Source of the DNA: Tiliqua scincoides
Lineage: Eukaryota; Chordata; Lepidosauria; Squamata; Scincidae
Reading direction: 5' to 3'
Assembly: GCF_035046505.1 (NCBI RefSeq)
Contig: NC_089825.1
Span: 144,001 to 208,000, forward strand
DNA length: 64,000 nucleotides
The notes under the pieces are model-generated. The model saw only the letters and a list, made by a program, of their open reading frames with translations, ran no database searches and was not told the origin of the DNA. Shown here one piece after another: positions 18,111-30,906 of this stretch. How positions within the stretch are numbered: the stretch's first letter is position 1; each line of letters starts with the position of its first letter. The position numbers were made by a program, and so were the translations under genes.

Positions 18111-20029
18111 TCCCCCCTCCTCCTTTTCATATGCTTCGGTTGCATCCAAGGGCTTGGGGGGTGCAGGAGGGGACGGCAGAAAGTCATTCCCAAGAGACAT
18201 GAATATGGATCTGGACTGCTGGGATGACGAAGAATTCTTTAGGCGGTTTTATGCGGCCATGCCCGAAGAGCAGGACCCCAGGCAGCGGTTTGTTGCCAGA
18301 TTGAGGTATAGGGGTTAGGAGCCAGAGAAATTAACAAGGAAATTTATTGTGGAGGACTTATTAGGAGGGTTATTGAGTTTCCCGAGGGAGGCTCTCCTGG
18401 CTGTGATTATCCCACCGGGGATCCGGGAAGTGGATATTTGTTTTCATTCTGAAACAGGGTATCAAGAATTCTGGGAAAGGTGCAGGGCAGTGGTTAAAAT
18501 CCGACCTGACTGCCTTAGGGAATTTAATATCGTGCCTCTGTTTAGAGGAGAGACAAAAGTGCTAACTATAGCTTTTAGGACAACAGCGATCCCGGAGGAG
18601 GATCTCACCAAGTGGTTGGAGCGTCGGTGTAAGATACTGCTCCAGCCAGAGCGAAAAACGGATGAGTGGGGTGTATGGAATTTAGGGCCATCATAGCCCT
18701 TGAGAGAGACCCATACACAGGGCAGGTCCGCCACTTGCCTAAATATTTTTTTATGGGGGCGGACAGGGGGATCACGAGATATAGCGGACAGCCCCCAGCA
18801 TGTTATCAGTGTGGGGCGTTCGACCATATAAGGAAGTTTTGTCTGACGGAGCTTTGCTCCAAGTGTGGGGTCCGGGGGCATAGAACCGTCGTATGTACCC
18901 GGGGCATGACGTGCAGTCTGTGCGGCACGCCGGGGCATGCCTATCGGTTTTGCCCCGACTCATACTTCAATCTGCATTTTCCGGAGGCATACAGGAGGGA
19001 CCTGGGAAGAGCCAGGGAAACCGAGGCCCGTGATGAGTTGAGGAGAAGGGGCCCAGCTCGGAGAGTCAGTGTGGAGGGAGAGAGCCAACCTTGGCCCTCC
19101 CAGCCCTGTGGGATTCCCCGAGAAGAGTTTCGAGAGGGGTCTGGTTGCAGTAGCCGGACAGGGGGCCGGCGAAGACCCGGGTGAGGGTCCTTCCGATGCT
19201 CATAATGCAGAGGGTTGGGAGATGGTCTCGAAAAAGCAGAGACCGGCGAGAAATGGAAGAAACAGGAACCAAGAAAGAAGGTCTGGGAGGGGCGCGTGGG
19301 ACAATAGCTTCCAGGCTCTCCAAGATCCATAGGATGGGGAGACTGAGGGGGAGTTGAGGGGAGGAGGGGAACCCGGTAGAGAATACTCGACCGCCAGAAA
19401 ACGTACAGGGGACCAGCTTGTTACCTCTCCCCTGAATAATCCTGAGAACCGGGGTCTTCCCCTCAGAAACGAGTTGGGAAACAAGATCGAAAGAAGGTGG
19501 GGGTGGACTCCCCAGTCCCGAAGGGGAACGGGAGGGTCCCTAGGGAGGTCAGCAACCAGGAGAGGGATGCTATTTTTGAGCGGCTCGGGAAAGTGGAGCG
19601 GTTCATGGATGTGCACAGAATAAGGTGGGATGAAGCCCCCTCCCTGGACAAGGCGAGGGAAGTCCGGACGTTAGAGCACGAATGGAATTCCCTCATGGAG
19701 CGGCTGAGCGCTGCTGACAGAGATCAATGGATGGCGAGGAAAAGAAAGTCAGAGGTGGGGGTGGATAAGAAAGTGCCAGGCGCTACGCCGGTCCGTGAAG
19801 AGGGAACACGGTACTGCCAGGAGGAGGAGATGGAGTCCACTCAGGCCGGGGAACCCGGGGGGACCCGGGAGAGTATCCCGGACCCCCTTCCGGACCCTCT
19901 CCCGTCTCCGGATGGGATAGGGGGACCTGACTTTCGGCGGCAGGACCCGGCAGGCCCCCTCCCTCCACCCCCAAGTAAGGCTACACCTCGAGGGGCTCTC
20001 GAGGGGGTAAGACGGCTCTCGAGGGGGTA
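18111..20029 (+). pseudogene. ORF1 of element D1, 5'-truncated
   Basis: The readable core starts at the SYASVASKG region. It continues through the RRM-like domain (IREVDICF, PLFRGETKVLTI) and three CCHC knuckles beginning at CYQCGAFDHIRKFC (about 18,806). Disruptions: a stop after ARLRYRG at about 18,317, a frame change near 18,680 before EFRAIIALERDPY, and further frame changes in the C-terminal tail. The tail is polar and less Arg-rich than in A. Confidence 0.8.
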
Positions 20030-20319
20030 GATTTATCTGATGTGACAGAGGTGATGGAGACGCAGGTCTCGGCTTCAAACCGTTAGTTTCTTTGCGGGGC
20101 CTTTATCCCTTTCGTTCGAGCAGATAGAGCTGAGTCAAGCTTTGCTCCATCAAAGTGATAGGAGTTTTTTGGTTGCGAGATTCATCGCTTTATTTCAGTT
20201 AATTCTTGGGGGATTTCTTGAATGGAGTGGTTCGAATCCGAACCTGAACCCAAGTCCGAACCCAAGCCCAGGCCCAGACCCGGACCCAGATCCGGACCCT
20301 AACCCGAACCCAGACCCTC
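20030..20319 (+). other. Spacer between D1 ORF1 and ORF2, no gene seen
   Basis: AT-rich sequence to about 20,225, then the hexamer-like run listed separately, ending at the ORF2 ATG. Confidence 0.6.
20226..20316 (+). repeat. Diverged telomere-like hexamers (GAACCC, GGACCC, AGACCC) before ORF2
   Basis: About fourteen consecutive six-base units of the form NNNCCC, including TAACCC and several GAACCC, end directly at the ATG of ORF2 (20,320). They may be an eroded telomeric block between two insertions or part of the element. Confidence 0.55.
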
Positions 20320-23300
20320 ATGGAAAACAAGGCTTTTAATTTAAAAATACTGACTTGGAACGTACATGGGTTAAGACAAAAGGAGAGGAGGGAGGATATA
20401 CTGCACTTCCTCTGTACCCTCAGGCAGGATATTATCGTTCTTCAAGAAACGAACTTGGGAGACCAGAGGGAGGTGAGAGAGGCACAGCGTGAGTGGACGT
20501 GTGGATCATCCTACTGGTCTTATAAGCATGAAGGAGGGGGGGGGAGTGGCCGTGTTGTTGAGAGCCAGGGGAGATATTAGGATAGTGAATTTAATTGATG
20601 CAGTGCCGGGACACCTTTTGGTTTTGGATTTTAATATCAAGGGACAGTCTGCAGAAGGAAATGTTTTTCAGGAAAAGATGAGGCTCTGTGCGGTGTACGC
20701 TCCTATTGCCCTAAACTCCCGTAGGAGTTTATGGGCAAAATTGAAGGACTACGCCTGCACGGGGAGATCCTTGCTCATAGCGGGGGATTTCAATAACCGG
20801 TCCCTGCTAGAGGACAGGATCTCTTTGACACCGCGATTAGATCAGAAACCCTCTCCTTCTTTGACACCAGAGGAGAGGGACCTGAAAGCCTTTTTGGTGT
20901 CGAGGGGTCTGCAGGACATGGCACTTCAAAGGGAGAACGAGCTGGTTTTTTTTCCTATCTCGTGTAGAAAGACCTTCCTGGCAAATTTCCCTGAGAGATG
21001 GAAGGGACGGTACACTCACTACAGTCCTAGGTCGGCCAGTAGGATCGACCGGCTGTGGGCAGACGGTTTCTGGAAGGTGGGCTCATGTAAAGTTGGCATC
21101 ACCATCTGGTCAGACCATGGCTTTTTGGCCGCAGAATTGTACGCGGCTCATCTTCCGGTTTTCGGAAGGTCCCGCTGGAGATTGCATCAGTCTCTCCTTC
21201 AAGAGAACGAGGTGAGAGAGATGATCGAAAAGACCATCTGTAACTGGCTCCAGTTGAGACGGATCAGAGAGGAGAACTCGATAGCGTGGTGGGAGCGGTT
21301 CAAGGCGGAGGTGAGGAGGAACTGCGTGGCAATGGTCTCTCGTGTTTACAGGAGAGACGTCGCCAGGTATCATAGAGCCTTAGCAGGTTTTAGGAAAGCC
21401 CACCATAGAATTAACAGGGGCTTGGATTGGAACAGAAAGAGGCTAGTTGAGGATGGGAAAATCCTGCAAGAATTCAATCGGAAAAAACGTTTGGAGAGGA
21501 AAAGGAAGCAGCAGTGCCAATCAAAGGGCCCTTTGATCGAGCACCAGGAATGGGAGAAGCAAAGGCTGGGAGGGAAGGAGAGGAGAGCATTGGAAGGTCT
21601 CAGGGAAGCCCCCGGGGAGCAAGTGCGACACTCCCATACGGAGATGCTTGCAATTATGAATGCCTTTTATAAGAACATCTATAGCGGAAGAGAACCAAAA
21701 GGGCAAGAAGCGGAGGCTTTTCTTAGCCGATTGCCTGATAGGGGGGACGTGGGGTGGAGTGAGGACGAGCTGCAGCGTCTGGTAGAGCCTATCTCGGAGC
21801 AGGAGGTTAGTAAGGCGATCAAGGGGGGAAGGGACGCGTCGGCCCCCGGGTCCGACGGCCTGACTTATCCCTTTTATAAATTGTTTCTGGGCGAGTTGGT
21901 CGGCCCCATGACCGCGGCGTTCAACGCGGCTCTGGGGGGAGAAGGCAGGTTTAGCCGAGAGTTTTATGGCGGCATTCTGACCTTCATTTTTAAGGACGGA
22001 GACCCGACCCTCCCCGGGAATTGGAGACCGATCACCTTAATGAATATAGACTACCGTATCTTGGCCAAGATACTGAACAACCGCTTGGCAGCCCTGGCGG
22101 ACAAGATGCTGGTCAGCTCCCAGACCAGTGCGGTTCCCGGGCGTAAGATGACGGATTCCCTGCTGCTGATCAGAGAGGTCTTTTGATCGGTCAAGGTTGG
22201 TCAGTGGAAAGGTACGTTGGTCCAGATGGACCAATTGAAAGCTTTCGACCGAATCGATAGGGACTTTCTGTGGTTGACAATGCAGCGCAAGGGGCTGCCG
22301 GATAAGTTCATTGGTTTCCTGCAGACCTTGTATGAGCAGGCTTACGTCTCCCCTGTGGTGAACAGGTGGGAAGGGGAACGTATCCTGCTCCTGTCGGGGA
22401 TCCGACAGGGGTGCCCCCTGAGTCTGTTGTTATATGTATTGGCACTGGATCCTTTATTGGCTAGCATTCAGGAAGCGAGCGACCTAAAAGGGTTGTCGGC
22501 CAAGGGCAGGATGGGGACTGTGTCGAGCGGGAGGACAGTTAAGACCGTCGCTCACGCAGACGACGTCTATGTCCTCCTTAATGACGAGGGTGAAAAGGAG
22601 GCTCTTTTGAAAGTCATCAAGGCGTATTGTGAAGCGTCAGGGGCGGTGGTGAATGAGGCAAAGTCGAGGTGTTACCACCTCTCGCCTCGGAGCCTCGAAA
22701 TGACTTGCAGCTCTCTGGGTGGAGATGCTCCCGTCCACTTGGTGTCTCTGGTCAAAATCTTGGGTGTCAGTTTCGGTCTCCGGGATGGAGACTGGGAAGA
22801 TAACTGGAGACGCTGGGCGGATAGGGTGGAAGCTAAGTTACAGCTGTGGAAGGGGTGGAGGTTGAACGTGTATCAGAGGATCACATATTTTAACGCCTAC
22901 TGCGTGCCGATGGCTTTAGGCCTGGCAGTGGTATACCCACCACCCAAATCTCTCCTGGAGAAGACGATCGGAAGTTTCTTCCGTTTCGTCTGGGGGACAA
23001 AGTTTTTTCCCCCTGCCCAGAACAGTGGCGTATAAGAGAGTCAGGGAAGGAGGATTAGGAGCATGGAACTTGGGCCCGCTGTTTTCGGCGACCTTCCTAG
23101 CCTGCAACTTTGGGGGCCTGGGACGATGGGAACGGGAGAGAGCGAGGGGTGATTGTGCTGATCCCCCAGGAACGGCTTTGTGGGAGTTGTTTCAGGCGGG
23201 ATGGGCGAGCTCGACCTGGGGAAAGAGGTGGTGGCTGCAAGGGAAGACAGGGTTCACCCTCTCCCAGGCTTTAAAATTACCTCTCCCAGACTACATGAGA

Positions 23301-24107
23301 GTGATCGCTACATGGATCAGGGTAATAGGAGTGAGAGCTGTAGACTGTAAGGCAGCAGACCTTGACGTGAAGCAACTGAAAAGGACTATTTATGAGGGAC
23401 TCATGGAGAAGGCTTTTCAGGAACTGGAAGGGGACAGATGTCTCAAAAGACCCGGGGCGTCTGCATACCTGTATGACAAGGAGGCGGAGAAAGCCTTCTT
23501 TGCAGACAAGGGGATTCCATTCTCTCTGTGGGAACTGCGGTGGAGAGCCTACCACCAGGTAGTAAAGGTGGGGGCCACCTGCCCATGGTTGCCACAGAGA
23601 CGTCAAGCATGTCGGAGGGTGGGTTGTGCCGGTTCGTCCACAGCCCCCTCACCGTCGGGAATCGCGGGGACACCGGCAAAGGAAACGGTGGAGCACTTTG
23701 TAAAGGGATGCAGCTCGGCCCAGTTTTTGTGGAAGGGGGTGGCCAGGAAGCTGAGTTGGCCAGAGCTTGCAGATCAATCATGGGAAGATGTCGTATCGGG
23801 AAAGGAGCCAGACGCAAACAAGATCAAGGGGCCCAGGGTCTGTACCCCGGGGTCTTTGAAAGGTAAAAAGGTTACAACAGTCCCGTGGACGGTGGGCAGG
23901 ATAGTTAATCTGGTTGTCTTGCTAGCTTTGAGTCTCCAAAGAGACAAAGAAATGAAGGGTAGGGTTGTACAGAGAACGGATACCTGGGTGGCCTTTGTGG
24001 TGGCAAAATTGAAGGATATCGCGGCCTACAAAAAGGACAAGAAGAACCGGACGAGGTGGAATGCCAGTTGGGGGTGGCTGGAGAGGGTTCACCCACCCAT
24101 TAGGTGA
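20320..24107 (+). pseudogene. ORF2 of element D1 (endonuclease and reverse transcriptase), few disruptions
   Basis: It starts at the ATG at 20,320 (ILTWNVHGLRQ) and ends at TGA 24,105, nearly full length. The endonuclease shows LQETN, GDFNNR and WSDHG. The reverse transcriptase shows SAPGSDGLTYPFY, NWRPITLMNIDYRI, QMDQLKAFDRID, IRQGCPLSLLLYVLALDP and HADD (about 22,554). Disruptions seen: a frame change in the G-run near 20,540, an in-frame TGA at 22,184-22,186, and a frame change near 23,010. The C-terminal Cys/His finger is present and the protein ends Pro-Pro-Ile-Arg instead of Ile-Thr. It is closest to element B. Confidence 0.86.
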
Positions 24108-24404
24108 AGCCTCGGTCCTTATCTGTAGGGCCGCTTTTTCTGGGTCTTGGGCGTGTTTGTATATAAGTTTTCTCCTTGTTAATAAAAGATGTGTAAATAG
24201 TTGAAGTATATGTGAATGTAAAGGTTAATGTAATTTACTAGTACCGTATATGTAACTGTAACAACTTTTCAAAAGTTTGGAACGTGTAAGTGATTTGTCA
24301 TCTGTATTTTGCTCCATGTAACTTTGGTCTCTGTATGTTGAAAAGTAGAATGGTTTTTAAAATAAAAAATCTATATTCCTAAAAAAAAAAAAATCTATAT
24401 TCCT
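24108..24404 (+). other. 3'UTR and duplicated tail of D1
   Basis: AT-rich. A GTAGAATGGT motif near 24,345 precedes AATAAA at 24,361. The unit ATCTATATTCCTA occurs twice, separated by an A-run of about 12, then leads into CCTAACCC. Confidence 0.75.
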
Positions 24405-24445
24405 AACCCTAACCCCCATCCCCATCCCATCCCCATCCCCATCCC
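24402..24445 (+). repeat. Short CCCTAA block grading into CCCCAT variant hexamers
   Basis: Two CCCTAA units are followed by about five CCCCAT/CCCAT units (ATGGGG on the other strand), then the 5' end of D2. Confidence 0.85.
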
Positions 24446-27400
24446 TTTCTTTGGTAGGGAGAGGCTGCTTTTCTTTGGAGCTCCTGCTGTTTTTCAAGGA
24501 AAACGAGCAAAAAAGCTGTTTTGACGGAAGATGCCCCCATTCCGACTTTAGGAACAGCTGGGGGAATGTCTTGCGAGAAGAATGAGGTACGGCATGCCAG
24601 GCTATTGCATCTGGAACCCCCTGAAATTGTTCTCCAAAAATGTGCTTCTTTGATACCACAACAAAAGGAAGAAGACAAGATGGCTACTATGGAAGAGGAA
24701 CCTGGTGAGTCTGCTTCTCTACTGCCTTTATTGGGGAGGGATTCACCAGAGCCCCCTGCTTCAGAAGGCCAAGTAGGCCGGGATGGTGTGGAACCTATGC
24801 TGGGAAGTGATTTACTCAAGGCCCAGGCTTCGGAAGGCCTACTAGGCCAAGATACCTCAAAAATGCTTCAGTATCCAGAAACAGTGTTAGTTGGAGGAAA
24901 AACCTCCATTAGTCAGAGGGGACTTGACCAGGGGCTTTCCCCAATATCAGCAGAGTTTCCTCAGTATCAGAAAACCCTAAGTTTGGGGGTTGAGAAGGGA
25001 GTGCCACGCCCCATCTCCCAAACAAAGGAAAATGAAGTTGTAAAACCTAATGAAAGGTTTGATTTGAGTGAGTTCTCTGCGAGAGTGGAAGATAAGAGGT
25101 CTAAAGATCCAGTAACAAGGTTGGAGCCTCAACAAAGGGACATGTTTCCATCTTTTCAAAGTGATATAGAATATTTGCAAGCTTCAGGAATGGCTAAACA
25201 TCCGACTCAGGCTAAAAAAAGTCTTGTTAAGTTGTTTGAGAGGCAAGAGCTCATGTCTGCAGCTGACCGGGATCGTTCCCCCCACAAAACCCGTGAAGAG
25301 CTTTTGTTTGAAAGTGAATTGACTCAAGATATAAACAAAAATAAATATGATTTAATGTATTTACCATCACCTTTTCAAGACAAAGATAGAGAGCGGAGCT
25401 CAGCTGACAATGTACAGGTTGGGGGACAAATAGATCAAGATATTTCTCATTTTGTAGATGGACAAGATGATGTAATTTTGGTCGATGAGATTGTAGGAAG
25501 TGAAGAAATCTCACAGTCAATCCATTTGCAAACAATGGATGGGTCTTCTTTGGGGTTGGAGAGAACAGAGTCTCCCAGTTACAGTCCTCTTTTGTTTTCT
25601 GATGTTAATAACTCATCTAGTGAAGGAAGTGAGGAGGATAAAAGACAAGCAGTTATGAAAGGAAAAAGGAAAAAGCTTAAATATAAGCGTTCCAAAGAAG
25701 AAGGCATTAAAGATGCCTGGCAAGCATTGCTGCAGAAGGGATTTAAAGAAGCAGCACAAGAGTTTATTCATTCAGAACATTGTAGCAATATTGATATGGT
25801 CAAGTTATGGGGTCTCATAGTGGCACACTTGGATTTACCTGTAGATCACCAGTACAAAGTATCAAAGTTGTCAAAATTGGGACATGATCACCTATGGAAT
25901 TTGTTAGACAAACAGAAAGACATGATGCTGCAGACTTTACAGGGTCAGCTGATGGATCAGTCCGGTGTTGACCCCATCCAAGCAAAAACTGTGACACTCC
26001 AGATTGTAGAAAGAGTGATTGTTTTTAGGAAAGCTCGGACTTCGATGAAGCCACCACCCACTTGGCTAGAAGAACTTCATATGATTAGAATGCTGCAGCA
26101 AGTCATTAGGTTTTGGGAACAACATCCAGAAGGTGTGTCAGTGCGTGTTAGAGACAGGTTGGAGGAAGGCTCCTGAATTTTAAAAGTTGGTGAACTCTGT
26201 GAAAGACTGATTTATGTGGTAAATGCTTTGAAACAGAGGAAGAAAATCAAGAGTCAACAAAGATCTTTAGGAACACCTGACAGCTCTCGACAGGAGCAAA
26301 AGGACTCGGCTCCACAGTTGTCATCGACCACTGAGTTGCAACTGGCAGAGCAACCTAATGAGGTTCAGACGGAAGAGGAAAAGGTTGAAGAGGAACAACC
26401 GTACACACCTTTAAAGATGAAAGGGAAAAAGGATATAGAAAGGCTCTCTGAGGTGGAAGGCTCATCTGAAGAGGCTCCAGATACTGTGATAAAAGCTCCT
26501 AGGAGCAAAAAAGCTAGAATGAACAAAGAGTGGGGAGATGTAGTTCCATCTGATGAGCAAGGACTGACAAAAATGGAATGGTTGACTTTACCACAAGAGC
26601 AACCAGTAGAGATAACTAGAAATACAACACAGGAAAAGCAGTTGGGAGCCAGACCTAAAATTGCCCAGACTCCTGCAAGATCACCTGTGGCTTCACAGAG
26701 GGATGATAGTCACTTGCCTGAGTCACATGATGGGTGTCCTATGAGTCAATCTGAAGAACAATCAGGAAGGAGGAAAGGAGATGAAGTTATAGTAATGGGA
26801 CAACCAGAAGCTAGGACTTCTTATGCCAATGTGACAAGGACCAGTATAAGAGGAGAATCTTTCCAAAGTAGAAGGCGTTCTACCCGTTTTAACGTTGACT
26901 GGAAGGATCGTGAGGATGAGGAAGAAGCTTACTGGGAATATGCTACTGGTCAGGCTTCGGATATTAGAGACCCAAAACGGCGCTTTGTGGTGAGATTCAC
27001 ATATAAGGAGACAGAACCAGACAAAGGGACCAGAAGATATTTGATTCGACTTCTGGTAAAAGAACAATTAAAGTTTCCACGAGAAGACATTGTTGCAGTG
27101 ATTCAGTTGCCCGGTTCTAAGGAAATCGATTTTTGTCTGGCCTCAGAGAATTCTTACCAAAAATTTTGGCTGGATTGTAAATCTTTGATGATAGCGAGAC
27201 CGTCTTTACTTCTAGAATATGATATAGTCCCCTTATTTAGAGGTGATACAAAAGTTTTGACAATCATTTTAAGGACCACTACTATTCCAGCTCAAGACAT
27301 AGAGACCTGGATTTCCAGGTATGCTAATGTTTTGATGGGCCCTGAAAAGAAGAGAGATGAAGAAGGTATTTGGACTGGAGAATATCGGGCCGTGGTTACC

Positions 27401-27943
27401 TTTAGATATGGAAATACCAGTATACCAAAGTATTTTTTCTTAGGATCGGATAGAGGAATCACCCGATTTAGCGGACAGCCGCCAGCTTGCTATCATTGTG
27501 GGGCATATGATCACTTACGACGATTTTGCCCTACGTCATTGTGCTCAAAATGTGGAGCAAGGGGGCATGATGCCTCAATGTGTCAAAAAGGACTTTGCTG
27601 TAACCTTTGTGGAAAGGTCAGTCACGTCTATTATAGATGTCCTGGTGCTTATTATAATCAAAAAGAATGGAAAGAAGAGGAAGAGTTGAGACGACGAGAA
27701 AGAGAAAATGCTAGACGACAGGAAAACCAAGGGGATGGCGCAACAGCAAAAGATAAAACAGTAAAAGATAAAACTTCAGAACATTTGAGTGAATCTGAAA
27801 GGGTTAGTAATTTAGACGTGTCCAAAGAAGTGTCTACAGAATGGAGAGATATAAGACAAGGAAGAGGAAGGAAAAAGACACGAAAGACAAATTATGGACC
27901 TTCAGATTTGGTAAGACAAAATAAGTTTCAAGTTTTACAAACA

Positions 27944-30906
27944 TAAGAACATAAGAACAGCCCCAATGGATCAGGCCATAGGCCCATCTAGTCCAGCTTC
28001 CTGTATCTCACAGCGGCCCACCAAATGCCCCAGGGAGCACACCAGATAACAAGAGACCTCATCCTGGTGCCCTCCCCTACATCTGGCATTCTGACTTAAC
28101 CCATTCCTAAAATCAGGAGGTTGCGCATACACATCATGGCTTGTACCCCATAATGGATTTTTCCTCCAGAAACTCGTCCAATCCCCTTTTAAAGGCGTCT
28201 AGGCTAGACGCCAGCACCACATCCTGTGGCAAGGAGTTCCACAGACCGACCACGCGCTGAGTAAAGAAATATTTTCTTTTGTCTGTCCTAACCCGCCCAA
28301 CACTCAATTTGAGTGGATGTCCCCTGGTTCTGGTATTATGTGAGAGTGTAAAGAGCATCTCCCTATCCACTCTGTCCATCCCCTGCATAATTTTGTATGT
28401 CTCAATCATGTCCCCCCTCAAGCGTCTCTTTTCTAGGCTGAAGAGGCCCAAACGCCATAGCCTTTCCTCATAAGGAAGGTGCCCCAGCCCCGTAATCATC
28501 TTAGTCGCTCTCTTTTGCACCTTTTCCATTTCCACTATGTCTTTTTTGAGATGCAGCGACCAGAACTGGACACAATACTCCAGGTGTGGCCTTACCATCG
28601 ATTTGTACAACGGCATTATAATACTAACCGTTTTGTTCTCAATACCCTTCCTAATGATCCCAAGCATAGAATTGGCCTTCTTCACTGCCGCCGCACATTG
28701 GGTCGACACTTTCATCGACCTGTCCACCACCACCCCAAGATCTCTCTCCTGATCTGTCACAGACAGCTCAGAACCCATCAGCCTATATCTAAAGTTTTGA
28801 TTTTTTGCCCCAATGTGCATGACTTTACACTTACTGACATTGAAGCGCATCTGCCATTTTGCTGCCCATTCTGCCAGTCTGGAGAGATCCTTCTGGAGCT
28901 CCTCACAATCACTTCTGGTCTTTACCACTCGGAAAAGTTTGGTGTCGTCTGCAAACTTAGCCACCTCACTGCTCAACCCTGTCTCCAGGTCATTTATGAA
29001 GAGGTTGAAAAGCACCGGTCCCAGGACAGATCCTTGGGGCACACCGCTTTTCACCTCTCTCCATTGTGAAAATTGCCCATTGACACCCACTCTCTGCTTC
29101 CTGGCCTCCAACCAGTTCTCAATCCACGAGAGGACCTGTCCTCTAATTCCCTGACTGTGGAGTTTTTTCAGTAGCCTTTGGTGAGGGACCGTGTCAAACG
29201 CCTTCTGAAAGTCCAGATATATAATGTCCACGGGTTCTCCCGCATCCACATGCCTGTTAACCTTTTCAAAGAATTCTATAAGGTTTGTGAGGCAAGACTT
29301 ACCCTTACAGAAGCCATGCTGACTCTCCCTCAGCAAGGCCTGTTTGTCTATGTGTTTTGAGATCCTATCTTTGATGAGGCATTCCACCATCTTACCCGGT
29401 ATGGATGTTAGGCTGACCGGCCTAGTTTCCCGGGTCCCCCCTCTTTCCCTTTTTAAAAATAGGCGTGACATTTGCTATCCTCCAATCTTCTGGCACTGTG
29501 GCCGTTTTGAGGGACAAATTGCATACCTTAGTCAAGAGATCTGCAACTTCATTCTTCAATTCCTTGATAACCCTTGGGTGTATGCCATCAGGGCCCGGTG
29601 ACTTATTGATCTTTAATTTATCAACGAGGTCTGAAACATCTTCTCTTTTAATCTCTATCTGACTTAACTCCTCGGTTAGGAGGGGCCGTTCGGGTAGCGG
29701 TATCTGCCCGAGGTCTTCTGCCGTGAAGACAGATGCAAAGAACTCATTTAATTTCTCTGCCATCTCTAAGTCTCCTTTTATCTCCCCTTTCCCTCCCTCA
29801 CCATCCAGAGGGCCAACCGCTTCTCTGGCGGGTTTCCTGCTTCTAACATATTTGAAGAAGCTTTTATTATTCCCCTTAATGTTGCTGGCCATGCGTTCCT
29901 CATAGTCTCGCTTGGCCTCCCCTATCACCTTCTTACATTTCTTTTGCCACAGTTTATGTTCCTTTTTATTCTCTTCACTAGGGCAAGACTTCCATTTACG
30001 GAAGGAAGCTTCCTTGCCCTTCACAGCCTCTCTAACTTGGCTGGTTAGCCATGCGGGCACTCTCCTGGATTTAGTGGAACCCTTCTTTCTTTGCGGTATA
30101 CACCTCTGCTGGGCCTCTATTACTGTTGTTTTAAGCAGCCTCCATGCACTCTGGAGAGACTGGACTCTTTTTACCCTCCCTTTCAACCTCCTTCTAACCA
30201 GCCTCCTCATTTGAGGGAAGTCCGCCTGTCGGAAGTCAAGGGTTTTTGTTAGAGATTTGCCTGGTATTCTTCCCCCAGCGTGCACGTCAAAACGGATCGC
30301 AGCATGATCACTGTTCCCCAATGGCTCAGTAACGTTTACATCTCTAACCAGGTCCTGCGTACCGCACAAAATTAAATCCAGAGTCACCTGTCCTCTGGTG
30401 GGCTCCGTGACTAGCTGATCTAAGCCAGTCATTTAGCACGTCAAGAAATCCGGTTTCCTTATCGTGACCAGAACACAAATTGACCCAGTCAATATGAGGA
30501 TAATTGAAGTCCCCCATGATTACAACCCTGTCCCTCCTTGTCACCTCCCTGATCTGTTTCCTCATTTCAAGGTCCCCATCAGATTTCTGGTCTGGAGGAC
30601 GATAGCACGCCCCCAGTATTACATCGCTGCACAAGCCTGGTAATTTAACCCACAGAGATTCTACGGTGGAGTCAGACCCACCTTCAATCTCTACTTTGCT
30701 GGATTCTATCCCTTCCTTAACATAAAGGGCCACCCCACCTCCAACACGCCCCTGCCTGTCCCTCCTGTAGAGTTTATAGCCCGGGATTGCGGTATCCCAC
30801 TGATTCTCCGCATTCCACCAGGTTTCCGTTATGCCCACTATGTCAATATTTTCCCTTGTCACCAGACATTCCAGTTCTCCCACCTTGATGATTCTCCCAC
30901 CATCTC
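27944..30906 (-). mobile_element. CR1 LINE nested in D2 ORF1, with 6-bp target duplication
   Basis: A minus-strand LINE of about 2.96 kb is flanked by CAAACA at 27,938-27,943 and 30,907-30,912. The host reading frame continues exactly across this duplication. Its 3' end shows two TTCTTATG octamers (read on the minus strand), the octamer-type terminus expected of CR1. The copy is 5'-truncated within the endonuclease domain. It entered after D2 was already in place. Confidence 0.9.
28134..30883 (-). pseudogene. CR1 ORF2 (endonuclease and reverse transcriptase), 5'-truncated with two frame changes
   Basis: Reading leftward, the endonuclease part shows VGITETWW, ACYRPPDQ and VIMGDFNYPHIDW (to about 30,344). 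A linker and the palm N-terminus (SPGPDGIHPRVIKEL, TPIFKKGKRGDP) follow to about 29,422. The reverse transcriptase proper then shows YLDFQKAFDTVPHQRL, GVPQGSVLGPVLFNLFINDL and KFADDTKLF, and the CR1 C-terminal domain ends at 28,134. The three segments lie in three different frames, so about two indels separate them. This typical CR1 uses FADD, unlike the HADD of the telomeric LINEs around it. Confidence 0.88.

Larger units (their letters stand above)
18111..24404 (+). mobile_element. Element D1: decayed LINE related to element B
   Basis: It contains a 5'-truncated ORF1, a hexamer-rich spacer, a full-span ORF2 and a 3'UTR ending in a duplicated ATCTATATTCCTA unit around an A-run. Base composition is intermediate between A and D2. 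It may be two insertions rather than one, because telomere-like hexamers lie between the ORFs. Confidence 0.83.
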
